Assembly: GCA_040954595.2 (NCBI GenBank)
Contig: CM082597.2
Coordinates: 8,494,001 to 8,558,000 of the forward strand
Source: Balanoglossus misakiensis
Taxonomy: Eukaryota > Hemichordata
Length of the DNA stretch: 64,000 nucleotides
Direction: 5' to 3'
Both the position numbers and the translations under genes were made by a program. A model generated the notes under the pieces. The model was not told the origin of the DNA. It saw only the letters and a list, made by a program, of their open reading frames with translations, and did not search any database. Every line of letters begins with the position of its first letter. Position 1 is the first letter of the stretch. Positions 22,342-34,296 of the stretch are shown here, one piece after another.

Positions 22342-22422
22342 TTATATATTATTTACAGCCCCATCTCTCCGCTCAATGATTTTATCTATTATTAAGTTTT
22401 GGAACCAGGGTGTGGATGCTGG
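22342..22422 (-). repeat. Direct repeat at 3' end of DIRS-like element (outer copy)
   Basis: 81 bp nearly identical to 22682-22762 (TATTTACAGCCCCATC, CCGCTCAATGATTTTATC, GGAACCAGGGTGTGGATGCT). Confidence 0.9.
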
Positions 22423-22604
22423 TAATATTGAATGGAGAAATATTACATATGGAAGGGGTGGGTGGGCGGGCTTTCCGGAAATCCTTGGAGACTCAAATCC
22501 TTAACTATCCCCCGTTATGTCACTTCTGTTGTTCCATTAGTTTCCACTTTGTCATCCCTTACGTCTTGATTGAGGAAATGAGCACCGGCCACGTTGATTT
22601 CTGG

Positions 22605-22614
22605 CTTATATAGG
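22605..22614 (-). promoter_or_regulatory. TATA-like box between the direct repeats
   Basis: The minus strand reads CCTATATAAG, preceded upstream by AT-rich octamer-like sequence (ATGCATATTCATG). In split-repeat retrotransposons this repeat segment can supply the promoter. Confidence 0.4.
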
Positions 22615-22681
22615 CATGCTCATGAATATGCATTACTTATTAGCATAATATGGATGGTTATTGCTGCGTGATGGGCTGTGA

Positions 22682-22762
22682 ATTATATATTATTTACAGC
22701 CCCATCCCTCCGCTCAATGATTTTATCTATTATTAAGTATTGGAACCAGGGTGTGGATGCTG
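22682..22762 (-). repeat. Direct repeat at 3' end of DIRS-like element (inner copy)
   Basis: Offset 340 bp from the outer copy, located just downstream of the recombinase stop. Confidence 0.9.
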
Positions 22763-22881
22763 TCCATCTCGCCTTTGTCGCCCTTCCCTTAAAATCCCCA
22801 TTAAAATCTCCCAATCTTCCCATTCCTCATTCCCAACACTTAAACATACATCCAGAGACACCGTATTGCATGATAGTTTTT

Positions 22882-24184
22882 TTATTCAAGTTGAGCTACA
22901 CTGCTGACATTGGGTCCAAAGGCTATGTTATATCCCAATAATTCATTGGTTCCTTCATACCAATCTGTGCCCAGTGGGCTGTCTACTATCTCCTGCATCT
23001 TGTTTGCTGGTGCTGCAACCCGTGATATAGCGGCTAATCTTGTGTAATGGTTCGCAGTACCCTATGTTCTCCAACCAACATGGCTCATTACATCCTTCAT
23101 GTCAGCTCCAGCCAGCGAGAGTGTGACTGCGCATGCGCTCCTACAGCCATGTGTCTCACCTTCATCCATTTTTAACTCTTGGAGATATGTTTTCAACCGT
23201 TGGTTGGCTACCTGGGAGGATAGCAGTTTTTGCTGTATTTCCCCAGCAGGTGTAGTTGGCCGAAACATATATCCAGTGGTAAGATCTATCCCTATCTCCT
23301 TTGCCAACGACACATAGCTCTCCAAGGTATTGACAGGGCACATACTAACATTCTGGCAGCGCTTAAGAGCAAACATGTTGGATGATGCACCTCTCAAAGT
23401 TTTGCCATAGGTGTGGCTGAGTTGCCAGGAAACCGCAATATCTCTTGGGTTTTCAGTTGACCAGGGTCACCTGCCCTATCACCAGAGAAAAATAGTAATT
23501 TGAATAACGCCAGGTCCCTAGCGTATATGTATATTTGTGACGGGGATGTGGCTTCTTTTAACTTCGCTAACAGATATTCAAACACTTTCGTCATTTTTGT
23601 AGGAAGATGGGTTTGGCCAGTTTAGATGTTACATGCCCGTTCGCCTGTTCTTCAGACATTTTCTTCATGTACCGATGTACCATAACCGAGTTGGCTGAGC
23701 TCCTAGCCCGTTTTTCTCCGTGTACAGCCTGGAAGTATGATGGCAATTTTGATACCATATTTTTAACTGTCCCAAATCTCAAACGTTGGGGGCACATACA
23801 TGGCTTGTGACCGGATTGCCCTAGAAACTGGTAGGTGATGTAATGTACCTGGGTGTTTGCATCCTTATCCTTATATTTAAGAAAACGTACAATATTATCT
23901 GGGTTTGCCATCAATACAGGTTTTGGTATCGGTAATGTGGACAGAAACTTTTCAAATTGCTGGACCAACCTATCTTTTTGAACCTCATATGGTGATCGTT
24001 CGCCCAGCAATTCTTGCATGCGTTGATCAATGGCTTGCATGTTTGGTATTATATCACCTTGTCGTACTCTGTTTTCCATCAGTTTGGAGTTGCACATAAC
24101 ACAACATTGACTTTCCCTGGGGTTACTAGTTCCACATATCCAACATACCTGCAGGTGCAATCGGGTTGAGTACGGGTAAGTCAA
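22882..24184 (-). pseudogene. Tyrosine recombinase of DIRS-like element (broken)
   Basis: N-terminus with a four-cysteine zinc ribbon (CWICGTS, CCVMC), then an alpha-helical core-binding domain, then the catalytic domain: SGDRAGD (first Arg), HGCRSA (His-x-x-Arg), HVGW (second His/Trp) and NHYTR, with the nucleophile Tyr at 23044-23046. The frame shifts near 23592 (A run) and near 23415, and a TAG at 23062-23064 separates HVGWRT from the nucleophile. The enzyme would circularise or integrate element DNA by strand exchange. All four catalytic boxes survive at the sequence level but not in one frame. Confidence 0.85.
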
Positions 24185-24359
24185 CGAGTAAACAAAATGT
24201 ATTTATCTAATTGTTCAATTTATTTATTTGATCAATATTTATCATGATACTTTATTATTACATATGTGCGCACACACCTCTTTCTATATGTATGCAAAGT
24301 TATATACTTATTACCCGGGTTATAACCCTTATTATTGTATCACATTCACTAAAACTATG

Positions 24360-25765
24360 TTATTTCCCCGATCCTTTAAATGTGACAACAAGTAAATCAC
24401 ATGGGAGAGGATGGTCGACATATCAATTCTTTGAAGGCGCCTTAATTATACCCTTATCTCCTCTGCTTCCCAGTGTGATTATCCCACTCGCCTTCTGCTT
24501 CACCATTGGCCAATATGACTGTAGAAAACGTTGCCTGGGTATGATTACTGTGGCCATCAAATTATTATCAACAATATGTTTTAATACTGGGTGCACCATT
24601 ACAAATGGCGGGCACACATATATTCTCTCGTTTGTATCAAAGCAGTGCTGGAAGAAATTAACACCCTCACTACCTGTCTGGGGAAAGGGGGAGACGAACC
24701 TCGGTAGCAGAGAGTTGCAACGATTGGCCATTGCGTCAATATGATGTGGACCAAATGTTGCATCCAACTGTTTCCACGTCTTAGGGAACAAAGTGCAATT
24801 CGCTAACGACGTATCTTTAGAGGGCGCATCGGCCTCATTGTCGTTAGATGGCACATGAATGAGGGAGAGGCGGATATTGTGGTCAAAACAGAACAGGAAA
24901 ATTCTCTTAAGAATTTCATTAAGGTGTAGTGAGCGAGCACCTGGGAGACCATTATTCCACGCTTGTACTACTGGCAAGGCGTCAATTAAAAGATCGACCC
25001 GGCTATCATTTATGTGCTCGCATAGAGTAGTGAGGGCACGTGATATCGCGTCTGCCTCCTTCCTAATAATTGGTTGCTCTTTCCACGCATCTGCCCACAT
25101 ATCTCCGATCACCAATCCCCTGCCATTTAAATACAATATTGCACCCCATCTAAAGGAGCTTGCATCTGTGAACAACTTTATACCCATGTGTTTCTCTTTG
25201 GGCCAACTAAACTGACCGGATTTATCTACAATTAATTTCCATTCATTTAATTCTTCCCTCAATTGCCCAGTGATGTTAATCAGGGTTCTTGCATGGAACT
25301 GCGCTCGACCAATGTCATACGCCATGTGTCTAATATATAACCTGGCACATGGGATTTCCAAAGCAAACGAAATACATTTACCCATAATTTTCTGCAACAT
25401 TTGTATTGTGACTGCTCTTTGGCATAATGCTCCGTTAACTAAATCTATAATTTTACCTTTCTTATTCTCGGGGATGGAAAACGATTGTGCCACGGAATCA
25501 ACTGTGAGGCCCAACATAACGAGGGATTGTACAGGCGACATTACGCTTTTCTCAATAGCAATAAAGTAACCTGCTGCTATACACACACTATACATGATAT
25601 ACGCTGCTGCTTGGGCGCGTTTATACTCGTCCCAATCATTTGTATTTTCCGATGGTAATTTCAAGACTCCACCATGCTTATCATCAATGTATTGGATACA
25701 TGGTACTCCAAGTGATCTTATATAACTATAAGTACAGACCTGGTGTAAGTCAAAAAACTTACTTT
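24360..25765 (-). pseudogene. Reverse transcriptase/RNase H of DIRS-like element (5' truncated)
   Basis: It begins inside the reverse transcriptase at SYIRSLGVPCIQYIDDKHGG (catalytic YIDD near 25700), followed by the thumb, RNase H (FTDASSFRWGAIL with catalytic Asp; RKEADAISRAL with Glu; LLIDALPVV; SNDNEADAPSKD) and a domain typical of this group (HIDAMANRCNSLLPRFVSPF, CPPFVMVHPVL, ATVIIPRQRF). A TGA at 24423-24425 replaces an expected Trp codon. The frame then continues PLPCDLLVVTFKGSGK to a natural TAA at 24360. Confidence 0.88.
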
Positions 25766-25794
25766 TAATATTGACAAAATAAACTATGTTATTT

Positions 25795-26711
25795 TCAAAA
25801 CAACCCAGGCGAAGTTTAAGCCTGAGGGGGATTTATATATCTCTGATTTACCAATACAAAATGTTTCATCTGCTGTTTATCTTGGAGTTACTCATGACTC
25901 ATCATTATCCTGGAAGTCTCACCTCAACATAATTTTAAAGAAGGTTCGCCAAAAAATCGGTATTATTTCATATGTACGCCATTATCTCCCTAAGTCTATA
26001 ATTTTATTATTATACAATTGTCTTATCCTTCCCCATATAATGTATTGTATCGAATTATGGGGAAATGCGTATAAAACCTATTACGATTGTATTTTCAAAT
26101 TGCAAAAGAGACTTGTGAGACTTATAACATTTTCTAGCCCAAATACACATGTACACAAAGTGCACCACTTTTTCAGCAACTTGGAATTCTTAATGTTTAC
26201 AAACTCTGTAAATTTCAAACTTGTGTTTTGCGTGTGATCTAAAGGCAGGGCATTATGCCCACTCACTAGATCGCTATGCTTCATTTGTATCACACAAATA
26301 TTTTACAAGATTTGCCTCTTCTGATAAGTTTACGCTTCCCAAAGTAAAACTTACTTCATCTCAAAATGATTTATACTATTCTATTGCCAAGCATTTGAAT
26401 GAAATTCCTACACATATAAAATCAATTTAATCAAGGAATTTATTTAAAAGCTCTCTGAAAATGTATCTGTAGAGCATAGATTAATTTAACCTCTGTTATA
26501 AACCTATTTACTTTGTCACCGCGTTGTTTGACTACCAACTATTGCTTTGTGATATGAATTGGCAATTATATTAATCGTTTCAATGATTTGTATGTATTTA
26601 GGGCGAGGGACACGACTAGTTCCACTAGAACTACTTCCCTGGTCCACACCAGTTACGTCAAATGCATCTATCTGGTGAAATAAACTATCTACCTATCTAT
26701 CTATCTATCTT
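25795..26711 (+). pseudogene. 3' end of a jockey-like LINE with (CTAT)n tail
   Basis: The plus-strand frame reads SAVYLGVTHDSSLSW, LPKSIILLLYNCLILPHIMY, ELWGNAYK and LQKRLVRLIT, the conserved post-reverse-transcriptase region of jockey/CR1-type ORF2. Frameshifts and stops appear after about 26190. The fragment ends in a 3' UTR and (CTAT)n at about 26685-26710. It is 5' truncated, as expected of target-primed insertion. Confidence 0.75.
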
Positions 26712-27175
26712 CCATGTGAAAGTTGAAATCACCAAGTATAAGTAATTTTCCAGGCGAAACGACAACGCACTCCAGTAACGACGTGAATTCGCTGAAGAAT
26801 GCTGTGGGTGTTGAACCATTTTTCCTTGACTGTGGTGGACGATAAACAACTATCATGTGGATCATTTCAGACTTTACTTGAATACGTAAATCTTTTATTC
26901 AAAAGATGAGAAACTATAGTTTGTTGAAACATTGGTGGTTAGATTTATCCGCACAATTACTGCCACTCCGCCACCTCTACGAGATGCACCAGGAGAGTTG
27001 TAGATATTATAACCAATCAACGATGACCGAAGTTCATCATAGTCAAATGCTGTTTTGAGTCACTCAGCCAAGATTCCCTTACTACAAGGATATCGGTCAT
27101 CTTCTCATGAATAATAGAACATACAGCTGGTATTTTGTTGTTCAATGTTTCATGAAAACAATTACAGTACCATTT
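26711..27175 (-). pseudogene. LINE endonuclease-domain relic
   Basis: The minus strand encodes, across frameshifts, a non-LTR endonuclease start: RESWLSDSKQ, FDYDELRSSLIGYNIYNSPG, RRGGGVAVIVR, then [15 protein letters not shown] and [11 protein letters not shown]. The catalytic GDFN block is the last recognisable part; it stops exactly where the (CTAT)n tail of the opposite-strand LINE ends. Frameshifts and stops make it non-functional. Confidence 0.7.
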
Positions 27176-27270
27176 ACATGAGAAGCTGTAACAATATTAT
27201 TAGGACCCGCATTTTTCAAAGGCTGGGCATTACAATAATTTCATTTGACGTGTTGTCGACCCACGAATAG

Positions 27271-27289
27271 TTCCCCCCCCCCCCCCCCC
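27271..27289. repeat. Poly-C tract
   Basis: Run of about 19 cytosines. Confidence 0.95.
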
Positions 27290-28374
27290 GAAGATCATGA
27301 AAAAACAACTCATTTACGGTATTTTTGAAAAGCTGCCCATCCATAGGCTAATGTGATTTGGTTATGGTAATCAATATTACATGCAAAAAAACTTTTCACC
27401 ATTTTCTGATGAAAAAACCCTCCATTGTGGACTTCTCTCATAGATGAAAGGTCATCATTAACTCCCAAGTAGTATCATAATTAATGCATGTTGATGCGTT
27501 TGTTGTTAGCTTTCACAGAGAGCAAAGAGTCTCTTCACATTTCGAGCAGGGGTGAGTATATCCATTTTGAATCTACTCTGTCCCCATATCAGTAAATAAA
27601 ATAATTTAGTCGTCCTGCAACCTGGTTTCGTGGTCCCGCTTTTGCCCCATTTTTAATTAGAATATATGTAGAATTTTGAGTAAACACTTGCGAAATTGTC
27701 GTTTTTTTTTAAATTTTTACAACAGGTTTTGATAAAGCTGTTCAGATACCTTCAACATATGAAAAATATCACTGTATTGGAAAAGTCGACCAATGAAATT
27801 ATCACATTAGAGATGATCATAAATTGAAGTGTTATATTCTTTCCGATTTCTGCCTACACTTCCCATCTGCAGCTAGACAAGCTGCGTTTGAGATCTCCGA
27901 ATGTATGACTGTATTGTATGGCTTTATGTCATCAGTGAGACTGAGCTTATATTGTTTGGAAAGTAAAATTATTTTCAATCTAACCAAAAACTTCATCAGA
28001 GTATTATTTTAACGGGCTGATAAATGTGACGCATATCAATGGAGACACACACACAGAGTATAATGCATTTCCTTAAAGCCCGTTTTTCTTGTGTTTATCC
28101 CTTTTTCATCATCGAAAATTACCCATTTTTCCCGTACATTTATCATGGAATACTACATAATGAAGATATAAGAAACATTTGGGCAACTGTAGCTACATGC
28201 AAGCCGTAAATATTGCCCGAAACACTTCAGGGGTATGAGGCAGGGCCAGTGACGTGCATGACGATAGACGTAGATTTGGAAGCAAAGCGGACAGAAAATG
28301 GCTAGATACTAGACTACCTAAATTGTTCAGAACCCGTCAATGAAAACAAGACAATATTCATCAACAACGGATTT
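27290..28374. other. Non-coding, nothing recognised
   Basis: AT-rich sequence without a convincing exon. Short frames only. Confidence 0.4.
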
Positions 28375-29130
28375 TAATAATAATAATGCAAAACAAAATA
28401 AGTACATAAAACAGATCAAAAAACTACGGTACACAAAAAAGACAAAGGATAGAGATTAGGACGAAAAAGAAAGCAAGGCTGCGGAGTTGAAATCCGTTTA
28501 ACAGATGCATTTACACTGGTGTTTCTCAAGTGTTCCATTTTTCAATGCAATACAATATTCGACTTCTGTTACCATGTTCATGTAATTGTGTCATACAAGT
28601 CTCTGAGGGTTGTTAAAATGACTAACATATATATTTTTGGCAAGAATAAGTAGATGTACCATATCTATACTAATTTAAGCCCACCGATCATAAACTTTTC
28701 AGAGCTTCTTAAACTAGAAGTAAAAATAACAATTTCAGATGCAAAAAAAAAACGAAAATTGTGCGAAACGCACAATGACTATGACGTCATTCTTCTACAC
28801 TACGGTGGCCAAAAATATAACAAAATTGCACAGTACAAAAACCTTCCTATGCCAACTACCCTATATCTGTAAACCAAGTAATAGGAACAGCACATACTTT
28901 TTTGTTTGGCCACAAGTTGTATATCAATGTTAAAATCATCAAATAAATACAATATTCCCTCCAAAAAGCTTTCACAACTGAGCAAAACCATAATCGATGT
29001 AATATAGAATCAGGGTATTCGGAACAGAAGTTACAAAGCTCGCTGTCAACTTTACCCAGTTTCTTCAAAACCTTGTTCTTGTAGATATTTCTGTGAAGAT
29101 AAAATTGAAAACATTCTACATTTAGATTCG
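28375..29130 (-). pseudogene. 3' end of a Tx1/L1-like LINE
   Basis: The minus strand reads FYLHRNIYKNKVLKKLGK, SELCNFCSEYPDSILHRLWF and CSVVKAFW, the zinc-binding C-x2-C-x7-H-x4-C region found at the C-terminus of Tx1/L1-like ORF2. After frameshifts it continues LLILAKNIYVSHFNN and EYCIALKNGTLEKHQ, also typical. It ends in a short (ATT)n tail near 28375-28388. Confidence 0.7.
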
Positions 29131-30054
29131 TATGGAATCTAAATGTAGAATTATTGTAGTGGGTATGAAATATGGTAGTCTGTAGGAGTGTGGTAGTTTG
29201 TGTGTTTGGGGGTGCTTGTTTGTATGTATGGAGGTTGGTTGACGATGATGATTGTGATGATGATGATTGTGATAATGATGATGATGATGATGATGATGAT
29301 GGAGGTTTGTTTGTTTGTTTGTTTGTTTGAAGGTATGTATGGAGGTAAGGTGATGATGATAATGATGATTGTGATGATAATTATGATGAAGATGATTGTG
29401 ATGGATGGATAGAGGTTTGTTTGTTTGTTTGTTGGTTGGTATGTATGATGAAGATGATGATTGTTATGATGATTGTGATGATGATGAAGATGAAGAAGAT
29501 GAAGAAGATAAAGATGATGATGATTATGATGATGATGATTGATGATGAAAATGATGATGATAATGATGATGATGATGATGATGATGATTGTGAGGATGAT
29601 AATGAAGATGATGATTGTGATGATGATGAAGATATAGATAAAGATGAAGATGATGATGATGATGATGATGATAAAGATGATGATGATGGATGAAGGTTTG
29701 TTTGTTGGTTGGTTTGTTTGTAGGTATGTATGGAGGTAAGGTGATGATGATGATGAAGATGATGATGATGATAATAATGATGATTGTGATGATGATAATG
29801 AAGATGATGATGATTATGATGATGATGAAGATGAAGATGAAGATGATGATGATGATGATGAAGATGATTATGATGATGATGATGAAGATGATGTTGATGA
29901 TAATGATGATTGTGATGATGATGATTGTGATGATGATTGTGATGGTGATGAAGATGAAGAAGATGAAGAAGATAAAGATGATGATGATTAAGATGATGTT
30001 GATGATAATGATGATTGTGATGATGATGAAGATGAAGAAGATGAAGAAGATAAA

Positions 30055-30087
<33 letters not shown>

Positions 30088-31166
30088 TGATGGTTTGTTG
30101 GTTGGTTGGTTTGTTTGTAGGTATGTATGGAGGTAAGGTGATGATTATGATGATGATGATGATGATGATGATTAAGATGATGATGATGAAGATGATGATG
30201 AAGATGATGATGATGATGATTGTGAGGATGATAATGAAGCTGATGATTGTGATGATGATGAAGATAAAGATGAAGATGATGATGATGATGAAGAGATGAA
30301 GATGATGATGATGGATGAAGGTTTGTTTGTTGGTTGGTTTGTAGGTATGTATGGAGGTAAGGTGATGATGATGATGAAGTTGATGATGAAGTTGATGATG
30401 AAGATGATGACGAAGAGGATGATGATGATGATAATGATTGTGATGATGATGATTGTGATGATGATTGTGATGATGATGAAGATAAAGATGAAGATGATGA
30501 TGATGATGAAGAAGATGAAGATGATGATGATGGATGAAGGTTTGTTTGTTGGTTGGTTTGTAGGTATGTATGGAGGTAAGGTGATGATGATGAAGATGAT
30601 GATTAAGTTGATGATGAAGATGATGATGAAGAGGATGATGATGATGATAATGATTGTGATGATGATGATTGTGATGATGATTGTGATGATGATGAAGATG
30701 ATGATGATGAAGAAGAAGATGATGATGATGATGAAGATGAAGAAGATGATGATGATGATTGTGAGGATGATAATGAAGATGCTGATGATGGATGGAGGTT
30801 TTGTTTGATTGTTGTGTTTGTAGGTGATGTATGTAAGGAGGTAAGGTGATGATGATGATGAAGATGATGATGAAGTTGATGATGAAGATGATGAAGAGGA
30901 TGATGATGATGATAATTATGATTGTGATGATGATGAAGATTGTGATGATGATGAAGATGAAGAAGATGATGGATGAAGGTTTGTTTGTTGGTTGGTTTGT
31001 TTGTAGGTATGTATGGAGGTAAGGTGATGATTATGATGAAGATGATGAAGATGATGATGAAGATGATGATAATGATGATGATGATGATGATGTAGATGAT
31101 GATTGTGATGATGATGAGATGATGATTGTGATAATAATGAAGATGAAGAAGATGAAGAAGATAAAG

Positions 31167-31206
<40 letters not shown>

Positions 31207-31677
31207 GATGATGATGATGATTGTGATGATGTTGATGAAATGATGATGATGATGATGATGAAAATGATGATGATGATGATGAAGATGATAATGATGATGA
31301 TGATGATGATGGATGGAGGTTTGTTTGTTTGTTGTTTGGTTTGTTTGTAGGTATGTATGGAGGTAAGGTGATGATGATGAAGATGGAGATGATGAAGACT
31401 GTGATGATGATGAAGATTATAAGGAATGATGATGATATGAAGATGTGATGGTATTTGTTTGTTTGTTGTAGGTATGTATGGGAGATGATAAGATGAAGAG
31501 ATGGAGAAGATGAAGAAGATAAGATGATGATGATGTTGAAATGAGATGATGATGATGATGATGATGAAGATGAGATGATGATGATGATGGATGATGGATG
31601 GAGGTTGGGTGGGGTGTTGTTTGTGGGTTTGTATGGAGGGAAGGGATGGTGATGATTGAGATGAGGAGGAGGTGGAG

Positions 31678-31777
31678 NNNNNNNNNNNNNNNNNNNNNNN
31701 NNNNNNNNNNNNNNNNNNNNNNNNNNNNNNNNNNNNNNNNNNNNNNNNNNNNNNNNNNNNNNNNNNNNNNNNNNNNN
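31678..31777. other. Assembly gap (100 N)
   Basis: Exactly 100 N, the conventional size for a gap of unknown length. The ~300 bp before it is irregular (single-base losses breaking the triplets, novel GGGTGGGGTG), suggesting low-quality read ends. Confidence 0.95.
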
Positions 31778-31856
31778 TAAAGATGATGATGGTGAAGTTG
31801 ATGATGATGATGATTGTGATGATGATTGTGATGATAATGAAGATGAAGAAGATAAA

Positions 31857-31889
<33 letters not shown>

Positions 31890-31923
31890 GATGATGATGA
31901 TGATTGTGATGATGTTGATGAAA

Positions 31924-31955
<32 letters not shown>

Positions 31956-32101
31956 GTTTGTTGGTTTGTGTGTTTGTAGGTATGTATGGAGGTAAGGTGA
32001 TGAAGATGATGAAGATGAAGATGATTGTGATAATGATGATGATGAAGATGATGAAGATGATGATGAAGATGATGATGATGATTGTGATGATGTTGATGAA
32101 A

Positions 32102-32133
<32 letters not shown>

Positions 32134-32248
32134 GTTTGTTGGTTTGTGTGTTTGTAGGTATGTATGGAGGTAAGGTGATGAAGATGATGAAGATGAAGAT
32201 GATTGTGATAATGAAGATGATGAAGATGAAGAAGATGATGATGATGGA

Positions 32249-32333
32249 TGTTTGTTTGTTTGTTTGTTTGTTTGTTTGTTTGTTTGTTTGTTTGTTTGTT
32301 TGTTTGTTTGTTTGTTTGTTTGTTTGTTTGTAG
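32249..32333. repeat. (TTTG)n tetranucleotide expansion
   Basis: About twenty perfect TTTG copies, the longest such run in zone A. Confidence 0.97.
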
Positions 32334-32499
32334 GTATGTATGGAGGTAAGGTGATGAAGATGATGAAGATGAAGATGATTGTGATAATGATGATGATGAA
32401 GATGATGATAATGATGAAGATGATGATGATGATGATAATGATGATTGTGATGATGATGATGATGATGATGAAGATGATGATGGAATGATGATGATGAAA

Positions 32500-32558
<59 letters not shown>

Positions 32559-32620
32559 GATGATGATGGAATGATGATGAAAATGATGATGATGATGATG
32601 ATGATGATGATAATGATGAT

Positions 32621-32815
32621 GATGAATGTGTGTGCGAATGAGTGTGGTTTGTTTGATGTGTGCGGTGTGTGCGGTTGTGTGATGTGTGCGGTGAGTGGTA
32701 ATGAGTGATGATGATGATGATGATGGAATGATGATGATGATGATGATGATGATGTTGATGATGATGAAGATGATGGAATGATGAAGAGGATGGAATGATG
32801 ATGATGATGATGAAA

Positions 32816-32847
<32 letters not shown>

Positions 32848-33194
32848 GATGATGATGATAATGATGAAGATGATGATGATGATGATAATGATGATTGTGA
32901 TGATGATGATGATGATGATGAAGATGATGATGATAGAATGATAATGATGATGAAAATGATGATGATGATGATGATGACGATGATGATGTTGATGATGATG
33001 ATGATGATGATGAATGTGTGTGCGAATGAGTGTGGTTGGTTTGATGTGTGCGGTGTGTGCGGTTGTGTGATGTGGGCGGTGAATGGTAATGAGTGATGAT
33101 GATGATGATGATGATGATGTTGATGATGATGATGAAAATGATGATGGAATTCAAGAGGATGGAATGATGGTGATGATGATGAAGATGATGATTG

Positions 33195-33231
<37 letters not shown>

Positions 33232-33264
33232 GATGATGATGGAATAATGATGATGATGATGAAA

Positions 33265-33320
<56 letters not shown>

Positions 33321-33512
33321 TATGTGTGCGAATGAGTGTGGTTTGTTTGATGTGTGCGGTGTGTGCGGTTGTGTAATGTGTGCGGTGAGTGGTAATGAGT
33401 GATGATGATGATGATGATGATGATGGAATGATGATGATGATGATGATGTTGATGATGATGAAGATGATGATGGAATGATGAAGAGGATGGAATGATGATG
33501 ATGATGATGAAA

Positions 33513-33547
<35 letters not shown>

Positions 33548-33591
33548 AATGATAATGATGAAGATGATGATGATGATGATAATGATGATTG

Positions 33592-33622
<31 letters not shown>

Positions 33623-33658
33623 GATGATGATGGAATGATGATGACGATGAAAATGATA

Positions 33659-33690
<32 letters not shown>

Positions 33691-33853
33691 GATGAAAATG
33701 ATGAAGATAATGATGAAGATAATGATGAAGATAATGATTAAGATGATGAAGATGATGGTGATGATAATGGTGATGATGATGATGGTGTGTACGAATGAGT
33801 GTGGTTTGTTTGATGTGTGCGGTTGTGTGATGTGTGCGGTGAGTGGTAATGAG

Positions 33854-33902
<49 letters not shown>

Positions 33903-34256
33903 ATAATGATGAAGATGATGATGGAATGATGAAGAGGATGGAATGATGATGATGATGATGAAAATAATGATGGAATGATAAAGAATGATGATGATGATGA
34001 AAATGATGATGATGATGATGATGATTGTGATGAAGATGATGAAGATGATGATGATGAAGATGATGATGATGATGATGATGATAATGATGATTGTAATGAT
34101 GACGATGATGATGACGATGATGAAGATGGTGATGGAATGATGATAATGATGGAGATGATGATGATGATGATGATGAATGTGTGTGCGAATGAGTGTGGTT
34201 TGTTTGATGTGTGCGGTGTGTGCGGTTGTGTGATGTGTGCGGTGAGTGGTAATGAG

Positions 34257-34296
<40 letters not shown>

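Larger units (their letters stand above)
22342..25765 (-). mobile_element. DIRS/Ngaro-like tyrosine-recombinase retrotransposon, 5' truncated
   Basis: On the minus strand the order is reverse transcriptase (from the YIDD motif on), RNase H, a C-terminal domain, tyrosine recombinase, then two 81-bp direct repeats separated by ~260 bp. There are no integrase, protease or LTRs. This is the order found in DIRS-order elements, and the 3' repeats resemble the split direct repeats of Ngaro/PAT types. The fingers part of the reverse transcriptase and any 5' repeat are missing; a plus-strand LINE fragment abuts at about 25.8 kb. Confidence 0.85.
29200..32620. repeat. Composite satellite, zone A: (GAT/GAA)n with TTTG/GGTATGTATGG spacers
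   Basis: Long runs of GATGAT, GAAGAT and ATTGTGAT alternate with a spacer of (TTTG)n or TTGGTTGG followed by TAGGTATGTATGGAGGTAAG. The spacer recurs near 29331, 29722, 30119, 30343, 30562, 31006, 31349, 31977, 32156 and 32333. The plus strand is extremely poor in C. Long open frames here simply translate the triplets. Confidence 0.97.
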
